DNA of 64,000 bases from Acanthaster planci. Taxonomy: Eukaryota > Echinodermata > Asteroidea > Valvatida > Acanthasteridae. The DNA lies in NCBI RefSeq assembly GCF_001949145.1, contig NW_019091523.1, forward strand, positions 63,534 through 127,533. The letters are read 5' to 3'. Under the pieces are notes generated by a model. The model worked only from the letters and a program-made list of their open reading frames with translations, searched no databases and was not told the DNA's origin. Positions 28,701-37,900 of the stretch are shown piece by piece. The position numbers and the translations under genes were made by a program. How positions within the stretch are numbered: the first letter of the stretch is position 1; each line of letters opens with the position of its first letter.

Positions 28701-30560
28701 GGAGACCAACCACTGTATGCCGAGCACAACAGCGAGCTTTACCACAGAGCGTACAGTGCCGGAGAGCCAGGTCCCATCAGGGCATCTAGCCTTGTCAACC
28801 TCTCAGCAATCGTAAGAGCTCCTGTTATTGACAATTTAAGCCCAACACAACTTCTGATACGGAGTAAATTGCTGGAAAGGAGATCACGGACAAAGGTGAG
28901 GTCAGTATCGACGCCTGACATTCTCCGAGCTTATTCGTACCCACCCAAGAGAAAGGCAAAAAGGGCCGAGGAGTCAGACAATCAACTCGGCAAAGATTTA
29001 CTTCCCCCAAGCGTTCATACTTTACCTTGTCACGAGCGCGTCGGTCAAAGCTGTGAACGGGAAGACCGTTCTGGCTTTGTAGCCTCTCTAAATCCCGCTG
29101 AAGATTATGTCAGTAGTGATAAGGGATCGTCCCAGGGACAAACGCAACGCGAACATAATGTGCAAAACCTGACAACCACAGACAACAAGGAGCCCGTGTC
29201 CAATACATTGACGCACTACCAGAAGGTGAAGACTAGCCTTCAGAACAGATGGGTGACTGAGGCAGTCCAACCTCAACCGCAACAGGCTGACAACCAGCGA
29301 GAGAAATCCTCTGGCAAAGATCAAAATGTCCTCGGGGTAGAATCGATCCAGGAGCAGGTGTGCACCTCAGGTCTCACCGTGTCTATTAATGACGACCCTG
29401 TTGACCACACACCTCGCTTCACGGTTAGTAATTTGTCAGATCACGGTGCAACACTACTATCAACTTCAGCAACTGAGGCCACTCTGATTACATCTGTCCA
29501 GGTAGGTTCCACCGCGAATCTGAAATACGGTGATGGACGTTCCGAGACATCCCAGCCTCCCAGGAAGCGGAAAGCGGACGATACCATTCCAACCCGCTCG
29601 TCTTGCCCGTTCTGCTCGTTTGAATGTTTTAGCAGCGGGATTCTTCGATCACATGTTAACCAGAAACATTTTGACAAACACAGTAAGCCTGGCTCTGGAA
29701 ATGGGACACGAAAAGCAGTTGGTGTCGTTGTGCCGTCAACAGCGTCCAACAGCACCGTTACTACACAAAGAATTCCGAACGCATCGACTCAAGACGTATG
29801 GGGAACTGTTAACGGGGAACGAATCGGTGCCTACACCCAATCTCTTCAGCATTCGAAGGGAACCTCCCCACTTCTTACAGGTAAAATTGATGTTCAAAGC
29901 CGAAAGCAGATCACATCTGGAGTGCCAGTAGCGACAAACAATTTGGCAGTAATTTCGCCAGAGCCCGTCCAGCCAGACACCACACCGGCACCTGTTCCCC
30001 GCAATAAACATCTTAAGACAGATGGAATGCTAGCATCCCCGGCCACATCTCTCGTCAGCAACCCGGTGATCAATGACAATCAGATCAGGGAACCCAACGC
30101 TGCACAGAAGGCAGATGAGCAGCTGCGTTGCCGCTATTGCAACCTCTATTTCAAGAATTCCGGTGAATTGCATATCCACGTGAAGTTTCACCACACCAAC
30201 ACAAAGGGCTTGTATATGTGTTTCACTTGTGGCTACTCTACTAAGTCCAAACCCACTCTCATGAAACACATTGTGAAGTGGCACGGTCGGGGCAAAGTGT
30301 TCAGGTGCAGGCAAACTAAGTGCAAGGAAACATTCTCGACGGAGGAGGAATTGCAGCGTCATCGACACTCCCACGAGGCACAGCGGCATTACGTCTGCAG
30401 CTTGTGCAACGCCAAATACAAACACGTGACTGGTCTCCGATACCATCAGAGGCGACACACTTTCAACTACCCATACAAATGCCAGGAGTGCGGCCTTAAC
30501 TTTAAGTCCGAAGGGATGCTGAAGAGACATGAATTCCAGAAGCAGCACATTGCATCTTGA
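22722..30560 (+). CDS. giant C2H2 zinc-finger protein, 2,612 residues, single coding exon
   Basis: The family role would be nuclear, sequence-specific nucleic-acid binding; the exact orthologue is not recognised. Six C2H2 fingers are seen. The first is isolated (Cys2295, Cys2298, His2311, His2316); a block of five follows (Cys2470/2473-His2486/2490; Cys2500/2503-His2516/2521; Cys2529/2534-His2547/2551; Cys2559/2562-His2575/2579; Cys2587/2590-His2603/2609), ending three residues before the stop. Basic clusters that may be nuclear localisation signals lie at 2076-2081 (KRKAKR) and 2281-2284 (RKRK). The first ~2,290 residues are rich in Ser/Thr/Asn/Gln/Asp and probably disordered. They contain a degenerate repeated segment (DCPSGK 302-307, DCQPLS 332-337, DCPSFK 347-352; NDDDQ at 315-319 and 340-344) and two helix-like islands at about 1792-1826 and 2038-2072. 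The exon acceptor ends at 22712, and the ATG is the first after it; three codons between them are also open. No KRAB, BTB or SET domain was seen. Confidence 0.93.
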   Translation: MAEICNTSAQSVSIANLGDTNSDWPRPERAMNTNDECKCRETNPGEKGSVFFPIRVESAGFPSTDKDNPRKTPTLSPVQLSPGSTTMKLIESGKIKNCIILLKKTSLDQDCLTPLGDDAREDCTGWDDTATELSEGVSWSADSEDGNAPSPNRPYNKHKNKELGAKALNGGGGRYSLNRNIFTSLLSGWADNNVKNNSTVRSSDKECTSYTIAEDGATDANPISDSKVTYQSVSSSCVISQIKSSPRNSDNIDQTSSFTSQYVDVVTCQNTDNQPEINASTVGHLTECRSINRDSNGIQITDCPSGKSDITKRHNDDDQAKIDRNTLCQVSDCQPLSTGNDDDQLIDCPSFKNVTDSNYITDDKSETSFKSTFRVIDSRTVNNDTAAKLVPNFPTKISVDTINEISEFPSEPGISTVDETGDGHSFTSIDAIDKIPEFDLCKGRPSFSNDLMSIPSTGSGETIKYPIYPADNLQERFEIINVDHCCLDEHEIPTSRNTETADTLCDGPPRLERLESLPMPGSCLDQPPILSPPPLMSIDDDVLPEQRNRYGSFSFKASQSGGASPQASFSGDASPVGMAEMTEITEIQSTMSPTRSEPSRRKEDDLSAVSEVFLFRTDSTVSTGVQSQRNNTPSRRSSADSLASEHLQNELPRVSTGAFSFPSSPNEPASRCEETAEEPPRDKVGTPPVEKNPTAEATLHCQDTEYRDEQCQVAETNTHERNTLFPNDIPQRGSAGDLQTSEVISLGDRIWKVGQKLLNDDGRVPDLTPDVIHCTDGMKEKTESIGSCVDRGAFAYNRSVYAGGTHILGNEAASIHSSLSDINSETEIERAVASISETPELTLLNSEQGFPELIFDGSIEVAEVVIDSHAGDSNLSTIGAGVMFSCSRSTDNKNSETDCNDRMSKEAQVNSHGDTSPVCGSDAPNFSVFETNQASHSIQNIDQPASEEATEIPSQLGQTLNSQESRPSSAGDESLKEEECPQLDLESRIEKTLRECQTKTNYLSEYQPKDVSNVSSRSDTSSHVTLEMSPRHNSINENQCSPGRYQEMMKAQDYNRDTCKNTPSSQEEASAASNSNQSRSIDEAVIGRIDADDIACLPSRSQEIDTAISLALMSEMAASMEAKEQNSNQDSPSTNILSSSALPSRNDKTGPRDSRTRHHSASRVSDGHREGTVASAAPQRPNSVHGATIHGAGSSSETPAGNSKPITKGTRGRTAGRYSNGFTIVDCPNPIPHVHQNGQFNELRWRLMQEHGRNLEQPVTTVQTTQPHNLPDFMENSNGRHPHEIMNFGAGIPIEFPNGRRCVAYSREILNCPGTNLHVDQAQGLSESQNQYPKLSRRGSHQLSGAVQTIPSQVPEGVSQNRQQKIQNPLLGLTVNRQRAGSSNTPKNQSLNATPQQIENALPSRCTASTPVVMHSAHEQQLQSAHILPNPSLFSSNSQRVAYRQHQRISIDRIDTSCRAQYREQVHSNNVQPGEGKTVASDTRRIMHSVPVSVQSVSDTSNAAVGDKGTLYITADTSLDSEYSTRPELLNHHALCQSLQSNAAQRRHDIQEGDINNQQIPRISLQPSDNLSHSLETQQRLFINARGSALHPQPQNTGNSRHAVYGATSSLNEQRWRARLSANISSSSERRRLSTTGNLTNAMQSPGPGTGAVPLHQFQANVVASGPNVSACRASPTAVAWREQAVLPANSATAFICNLAEASRRYAVDNSLPVSRTLQGRQTAAEGHDGVASSSTKIDDSHATRGDLRRESNTDAIHRQTAYHQWPAQSEDNLPKTASQVSPQTTTVPDDFLKKLPKDLTNYLINERKKGIPIRETLKAILASLPAEEGKEAVKPRQEERVWRSTIHYRSSDTSPQSNTSSNSTSWVGFHGAPTPYHTQDANAKLPTHPVSAANLLMLPQHSQKSGSRNSVVSETQHQFKQTSQSQSLRTSGTPKRFYNPPPAIIPLLEAPSKSQDTGSIQDQTGMPVIQENNDFVLDLRTNISECVANVCGGDQPLYAEHNSELYHRAYSAGEPGPIRASSLVNLSAIVRAPVIDNLSPTQLLIRSKLLERRSRTKVRSVSTPDILRAYSYPPKRKAKRAEESDNQLGKDLLPPSVHTLPCHERVGQSCEREDRSGFVASLNPAEDYVSSDKGSSQGQTQREHNVQNLTTTDNKEPVSNTLTHYQKVKTSLQNRWVTEAVQPQPQQADNQREKSSGKDQNVLGVESIQEQVCTSGLTVSINDDPVDHTPRFTVSNLSDHGATLLSTSATEATLITSVQVGSTANLKYGDGRSETSQPPRKRKADDTIPTRSSCPFCSFECFSSGILRSHVNQKHFDKHSKPGSGNGTRKAVGVVVPSTASNSTVTTQRIPNASTQDVWGTVNGERIGAYTQSLQHSKGTSPLLTGKIDVQSRKQITSGVPVATNNLAVISPEPVQPDTTPAPVPRNKHLKTDGMLASPATSLVSNPVINDNQIREPNAAQKADEQLRCRYCNLYFKNSGELHIHVKFHHTNTKGLYMCFTCGYSTKSKPTLMKHIVKWHGRGKVFRCRQTKCKETFSTEEELQRHRHSHEAQRHYVCSLCNAKYKHVTGLRYHQRRHTFNYPYKCQECGLNFKSEGMLKRHEFQKQHIAS

Positions 30561-33500
30561 GTGAGAACACGCACAGCTCGGAGATGCTAGTTGTTGCCCC
30601 ACTTGATTTTCAACCAGATCCCCCATCTCTTGTCAACTTGTGGAGAACGCCGAAGTTCCCTCAGCGTAGGTGAAGTATGAAGTCCTGAGGGGCACATGGT
30701 ATCACTAGTTTGACTCTTGGGGAAAGTCTTTAATGGGTTTGCAGGTGGCTGGTTCGTTGGTTCTGATGGGACAAGAGTGGATGCTTTGGTGGGATGGATT
30801 AATGGATGAGTGGTTACGTGGGATAGTTTGATACATGTAGTTGGATATTGAGTGGGATTGATTCATCGGTTTGACCGGGTGTGGTGGAGTGGGTGGTTGG
30901 CGTTAGAGATTTATAGCTGGGTGGCTGCGTAGGAGTCGAAGGGATTTACGGCTGGGATGGGTTTAGGCATGTAAAGGGGTGGAATAAGTCGACAGGTTGG
31001 TACATGCCTAGGTGCGTGTGTACACTTGGATTCTTCTAAGTGGTACTCAGGTTTGAGGTTTACACCTACGGGGAGCAAAGGTCATCATTAGCATATGGAA
31101 TTAATTCCAGATCCATATTCACATAAAATAACAGAATGATTTTTAGAATGGGGAATCATCTTCAAAAAAACACATCAGCTAATTCTGTTTTTGTTTTGTT
31201 TTTGTGGGTGATGGGTGGCGAGATAGTGGATGGCTGGTTGAATGGATAGCTTAGTGGGTGGGGAAAATAGACAGTGCAATACCACAACCCCTCGATTAAC
31301 CACACCTGTCAGTAAAGAATCGCATTTCCGTTAGGAGGAAAATCGTGAAACACCTCACTTCGATTGTCAATGTGCCACTGGTCAACTGGACATATTTCAC
31401 ATTCCGATATTCTAGACCATAGTCCCAATAAGATCAGAAAAAAGTGCATGATTTAGGTGGATCTATTTTAAAAGGCTGAATTGTTGATTCATCTTGTATA
31501 GTTAGACGATGAAAGACGCAGCTGCAGCTTTCCAAGTAGATATACGTATGTTATATATGGTTCACGCTGTTGGAGAAAACCTGGTCCCTGAGGAATTACC
31601 ATGTAGTTTTACCAAATTCCAAGAGGAACCAGGTGGAGTTGAACCACAGTATGCGACGTACAGTTCCGTGGCGCTCCCAATGAGAAGTTTGAAGATAGGA
31701 CAAAAACGCAGAACGGCTGATCTGACGACACGCAGTCATCTTGGAAACGGTGCAAATTATTGCACAAAGCAGTTCCCGTGTCTGGAAAAGTGGTGAGAAT
31801 ATTTGATATCTGAGAAGGAAAAATTCAGCGCCGACAAGCAAACAAAGAAACAAAACTGGTTTGTGGGGACGAAAGAAATCAATTGAAATCCGAATTACAT
31901 CTGGATAAGGATGTGTGCCTTACGTCAGTGTTAAGTTTGTAATTACAGTGAAATAGTAACTTTATTTGTGGGACAAAAGGGTGTCTGTATTGTCTACATG
32001 AAAGTCAAGAAAATCACTTGCACTTTTAAAACAAAATATAGAAAATGATTTCATGATACGTGTAGTTTAAACTTCCTCTGTTAACGTGGGCGTATCACGT
32101 GGTTTGTAGCTGTTGCATGTTCAAAATCCGTTATCGTTGAAAAATAATCTGTAAAGTTCGTTACAAGAACCAACATTTTACCCTCTGCAAAACCACCGAG
32201 TGTATAAGGCTGTGGTACTGGTCTGTAATAAAACGTAGACGTATTCAGAGCAATTCAAACGACCTTGAATACAAAATGATCAAAATATCAACAGTTATTA
32301 TGACAAGTTATCTTGTATATTGTATTGTACACGTGATACATTATTATGCAGTGAAATATTTCACACACAGATGACTTTTCTGATACAATACATACTGTAC
32401 TTGCAACGCACTGAAGACAAACTTTAAATCGTGTACTTAATACATTTTGTATTCATAAGTGATATGGCTTTTCTGCTTAAAAGATTGGATAATGCATTCT
32501 TAAATATATGTGTAATAAATGTTCATGAGAACGGATGCTTTGTACGTTTTGATATAACGCTGTACATTTAATCGACCAATACGCGTTGTACATTTTAAAA
32601 ACGTATGCTTTTTTCATTGGCTTATTTGTAATTAAACATAACTGCTTTGTAAATTATATAATTCAGCAGCTTAATTGTAAAGCTTGTGTTTTAGTACTTG
32701 TAGTCATAGCCAAATTACAGCTAGGGCCAGAACGTAACAAATCTACAAACTTTCGCTAAAAGTTGAAATTTTGCTGGCAGGAAGAACCTTTCGACGCCCT
32801 CCTGAAAAGGGGGCATGGTCCTCTTAGAGCGTACAAGTATTTCCAAACGAGTGAGACAAGTTGGGGGGGGAGACACTAAACGTACAGTTCTTTTTTACTT
32901 TGGAAATCCTTTTAATGATTACTACAAAAATGACCATCTAACCGAACATTTCAACGGGATGGCGTTTAAAATTTTCGGAAAGTGTTGGAGGGAGATTTTT
33001 GCTGTTTTTCCTACGAATGGGGGTGGGTGGTATCTGGCATGCACCCATGTTTGTAACCTGTTGGTGACTTTATTCTGTGTTTATTATGCCCAAAGAGAAC
33101 CCGTTTTGCAAGAGCTTGATATTACCCGTGTCTAATTATTTATAAGTTCGTTTGTTTTTAGATTGGCTGAACCAATAGTGTGTATAAATTTGCGTTAAGA
33201 GACAAATAAACTGTCGGTAACGAAAGTTACTTTTCACTGGAGTTTTTCCCGCGATAGGGCTTTGTATTAAACCTGCTTTAAGTTTTGTCATGCATTGCTG
33301 GAAGATGCTGAATTATTCATACGCGGTTGCGTTGTTAATGTGTCGTCAGTGGTTTAAAACAGGGACCTTGCAGGTGTCCCGACACCTCTAATACCTACGA
33401 CAAACTGTGTTTCATAGCACGGAAGCCATTCTGTAGTCAGCAGATCTTTGTCGAGCAAAAGGTAAGTCAATACAAAGGTCTCCCCGACTTTTTTTTCCTG

Positions 33501-33766
33501 GAGAGAGGCGGTCGGGACTGGGACCAAAGGCAACATTACTTTACGGCGTTACACATACCGCAATTAATCTACACACCAAAGCAAAAGCCTTATCTGTACA
33601 CATACGCTTTCACGGACAAATCGGTCTTCATTTTGACAGCAATTCACAATTGCAGATTTATTATCAATGTACAATTTTTTAAGATTATATTAATCTCTCC
33701 AATCATGCCTCAACAGCTGCACACCATGTATATACAAAAATGAGTAAACCAACTGTTGATACCATT
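30561..33766 (+). other. 3' flank / probable 3' UTR of zinc-finger gene
   Basis: About 30.74-31.27 kb is a G/T-rich, degenerate TGGRTGG-type low-complexity tract. AATAAA hexamers follow at 32227-32232, 32514-32519 and 33205-33210. Open frames at 31509-31796 and 32815-33135 lack recognisable motifs and probably arise by chance. No other gene is supported between the zinc-finger stop and the end of BLOC1S4. Confidence 0.5.
32514..32519 (+). terminator. candidate poly(A) signal of the zinc-finger gene
   Basis: AATAAA lies about 1.95 kb after the stop codon; alternatives are 32227-32232 and 33205-33210. The sequence alone does not decide which is used. Confidence 0.3.
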
Positions 33767-33770
33767 CTCA

Positions 33771-33776
33771 TTTATT
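33771..33776 (-). terminator. candidate poly(A) signal of BLOC1S4
   Basis: The minus strand reads AATAAA here, 1.1 kb beyond the BLOC1S4 stop at 34912. An ATTAAA variant lies closer, around 34313-34318. The choice is unresolved. Confidence 0.3.
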
Positions 33777-34370
33777 TATAGTCATTCGTAACTTTGTATC
33801 TTTGAGTACACTGTCAGAAGGAGGAAAATCATCTAGTTTTTTTCTCTCATTCGCATGCAAAATAAACCCATACAGTTGTACACGGTATGGGAGATGCACA
33901 GAGAGCACACAGGAACTGAGGCTAACTCTGTTAGTCACATCTTCTTGACCTGGCCACAAATCCACCAATGAGGTCCCAAGTGACACTGATTGTACAAGTA
34001 TTTTCAAGTGATTTCACTTCCCTACACAAGAGGCTGGTGGTGTCTCTTATGGGTGGGTTTTGTTCAACTGTGTGGAGGTGAGAATTTTGTACACATTAAC
34101 TAAACATGATATGAAACGTCGCAACAATTTTGCATCTTTGGAAAGGAATGATTTTTAAAAAAAATGTTCATGTACCTGTTGCATTACGAAGTGATTATTA
34201 AAATCATGTGGATTTCCCCATGCTAGGGTGTACATGTATGTCACATGATTTCAAAGTTTCCGTCAAGGACCCCAAACTGCATTTTTTCTCAGCACTTCGT
34301 TACACCATCTGGTTTAATGTGGTGCAAATGTCCAGCCCTTCAGTTATTGTGTGGAATCACATAGTATATA

Positions 34371-34779
34371 CAGTCATTTCTAAAACTTTGGGACACCCCC
34401 AACAAAATGCATTAACCTGAAGAGAAACCAAACTTGAACCAATAAATCATAGCAATCATGTTCATTTTCAACGTGTAACCTCGGTATCTTGGTTACATTT
34501 CAATGATTTGCAATGAATCCAGTCTAATATTTAGTGTGCCCTCTTCTGTGTCTGATGACTTTGACTAGCATCTTTACCAGGCGGCATTAAAGACAAAATG
34601 TTACACAAAACCTGCCTTTGCAAAAAATTTCACTGAACTGGGCTCATAGCAATACTCGGATGTTATGGACCACCGTTAAAACATATAATGTAACAATTCA
34701 ATGAGAAACTGTAATGCAGGCCAGTGACAGAAATACTGACAAAATTCCAGGTGGTCTGAAACTTTTTGACAGCTGGCTG
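34371..34779. mobile_element. Tc1/mariner-type MITE, TA-flanked, in the BLOC1S4 3' flank
   Basis: The left end CAGTCATTTCTAAAACTTTG and the reverse complement of the right end, CAGCCAGCTGTCAAAAAGTT, are inverted, diverged copies. TA borders both ends (34369-34370, 34780-34781). CTAAAACTTTGGGACACCC resembles Tc1-like terminal sequence. The 409-bp body has no transposase frame. It probably lies within or just after the BLOC1S4 3' untranslated region. Confidence 0.66.
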
Positions 34780-34911
34780 TATGTCTACAAACACTGACAC
34801 TGTGGGTTAGACAGAACAACTGCAGGAGGTTGTGTGGCATCATTATGGAAAAGAGTTGGGAAATTAGACAATGAGTTGTAAGAAGGGCAAGACTTGTGCC
34901 TTTGATTCATA

Positions 34912-37900
34912 TCATGTGTCTCCGTTCTTTGCCTCCGGCACTGGTGGTGTTTCATCGGGCTCAGCCTTGATGTAATCAGACGTTTTGAAAATCTCCAACG
35001 GTGTGAATTTCTTTGGGGGCTTTGGGCCTGAACTTCTTTTCTGAAAGAAAAAGAGGGAAGTGCAGGAATAATATGACTGTTACGCATCTTTTTGAATGTT
35101 GTGGGAATATCGGTGTCTTGGAGGTGTGCTGTGACATTCCTCATGCTCAAATTGGTGACTGTTGTCATTTGTTCCCTCTCCTTGGCAAAACTCTACAATA
35201 TACAATTCTGTCACTAGCATGTATACCTAGTATGAATAACCTGACAGACTCTACAGTCCACACATTTAAGGCTGACTTTTCCTAACAGAACAAGAGTCTT
35301 CCATGAGATTCCAACCTGGGAACCCAAAGTTACTTCATCGTGTCAGCACTAAAAGTAACAACAGAAAAGGGATAACTGCAGCAACAGAAGTACCATCAAT
35401 CAATAGAGGGTTTGCACGGCCGCCATGTTGCAGGCTAGTGCTTTTGTTCCACAGGGTATGCACAAAGGAGATTTCTCTATGGGAACAAAAGAACTGCCCT
35501 GCAAGATGGCTACCACGCAAAGCCTCTGTACCACAAAACTGGAAACCAACCACACACAAAAAACGGTACAAACCGTGGTGAAGACGGGCAGGGTACTCAG
35601 CAGGTTCTTGATGGAGTGAAGAGTTCCTTGCTCTCGTTCTACCTCGTTCACTTCCTCTTCCATAGCTGCGACATTGTCACGAACCACGCTCACAAACTCC
35701 TGCATAGCAAAGCAGAAAAAAGGCATGCATCTAGAAATCACTGGTCCACATACTAAGCTGGTGATCAGAATTAGACATTCCGACATGGCACTGTGCTCAT
35801 GCACATAATACCCTTTTGACCAATAGGGTGCCCTGTCTAATCGCAAACTATGCTCCTGCCTTAAATTAACAAGTATGCACAGATGCTGTAAGGTGTCTCC
35901 TTGGATCAATTTGTTGTTTAAGAGACAAAAGCTTTCTTCAAAAGGTAATGATTCTCAAAATGTAATGGTTAATAAGGAATTGGCAAACTGAAAAGAAAAG
36001 TTGATCTTCTTTGTTGCCAAGAGATGTAGACCGCTACTTAATCCTCTATGGCTGGCTGTGAAGGACCGACTGGGTGCCACTGAAGTTCTATAGCAAAGGC
36101 AGCAGTACAGCAAATTTTTTCTACTCGGTCAATTGCTAACCGTTTGCTCGTGACACCAATTAGCAACCAGGAAACTCTTCCTTTCAAACTGGCAAATGAT
36201 TTTGTTCCAACCAGGAAAATGGTTTGAAGGGGATTAACATCTGACCAGAGCATTGTTTGCAAACCGTCTTTATTTTGATGTCGAACCTGAGGGCCATCAT
36301 TAGGCTGTCATGGGTACATAGACGTACATGTATGCGTGAATGTTTTCTAGACGGATTCTGAGAACACTGTACTGGTACATATCGATACAGCTGCCGCTTA
36401 CATGTACATGTCTTACCTCAAGTCGGTCTATACGCTGGAAGATGCCTCTGATCTCCTGAGCTTTGGCATGGATGCCTGGAAGACTTCTGTTGAGTGACAG
36501 GGAGGAATCTGTGCGAATCTGCATATGGATGGTGGAACGTGGATGCTAAATGCAAACAAATTCTGTGAAAGAGCTGATGATCGTCTATAACGTACTGTAG
36601 ATGTACATGAACCCGTACATTGAAATGATTTTATTTTGTTTCAGTGTTCATTGTATGTTCCGACAAAGTAATGATGAGTTTACCATTACTTAATTGTTTG
36701 TAATATGCAGGGCCCCAATGGAAACCAGTGTGTAACTGTTTGGGCATACCCTGGGTAAAGAAATGGAATAAATAAATCAAAATAAATAAATCTCATCTGT
36801 TTTTCCCCAAAACACGCGCACAGGATTACATAGGCTTTATCTTGTGATTGGTTTACAATGTTTCACATACATGTACATGTGTGCATTATGTATGGTGTAC
36901 CGGAAATTTAACAAAACATCACTGCTGTGTTTATTACATGCTCCATGTTTGCCATTTGACTTCAATTCACTGACATGCGCTTTCATATCTTTTCCTATGT
37001 GCCGTGGAAGATATTCTTTCATTTTTTGGGTCTAGTCATTTCAAACAATTTCCTATTAATGAGTGTTTGATTGTTCAGTGTAAGGTTTTATTCTCTTTTT
37101 TACCTCAAATAAACTATTTGCATATGTCTCATGTTTTCGATTTCTGAATACTTTGATTCTCCCTCCATCGACATCGATGCCCATCTCTTCTTTTGTCCAA
37201 CTCCTTTGAAAGCATAGTCATCATCTTTTCCATACATGTTCGTTCTATTTGTTTCAAAGTCTTATGCATGTTTGCTATGTCATCATGTCATGTGTCTTTA
37301 GACAGTTGTAAGTTGGATTGCTTTTGTTATTTTGTATGAAAATACTGATTTTGTGGATTACTTTTTTTTTCCAATTATTTCTTTGCAATATATCCATTTT
37401 GATGTTTTTAAATGAATATCACGATTAATTTGTAATACTTGTACCCATTAATTCTGCTGTACGGCTGCCATAATGTGCATAATAACAATAAACCATATTT
37501 ATTATATAATCGTTCTACATGCAACGTGTACTGTACAACTCTGAGCACACCATGCTAACCATGTGGAGATGTTTAAGGTGACTATTCTATATGATAAAAG
37601 TTACCATGCATGTTGCATACAAGTAGGCGTGCATATACATGTACATGAGTGTTTCCACAGAAAGAATGACAAACCAACAGTAGCGTTGTGTCATGTTGCA
37701 TGGAGAAAGATGCACATGTGCAGGTAGTATTAAAGTTTATCTTTGCTAACACTGTACATGTATGTTTTTCTTTTCAAATGAAAAAAAGTTAGAACACAGA
37801 TGTTTAGTCTGAGTCAGATTGAGACACTGGAATAAACAGCATTTTCGTGACTATTTCTCACCATGTCTACAACAGCGCAGAATTCATCCAGCCTCGTTAG

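Noticed and set aside
31509-31796. 95-codon open frame in the zinc-finger 3' flank
   Set aside because: No motif and no start context; the opposite strand is equally open. Consistent with chance in a 3' UTR.
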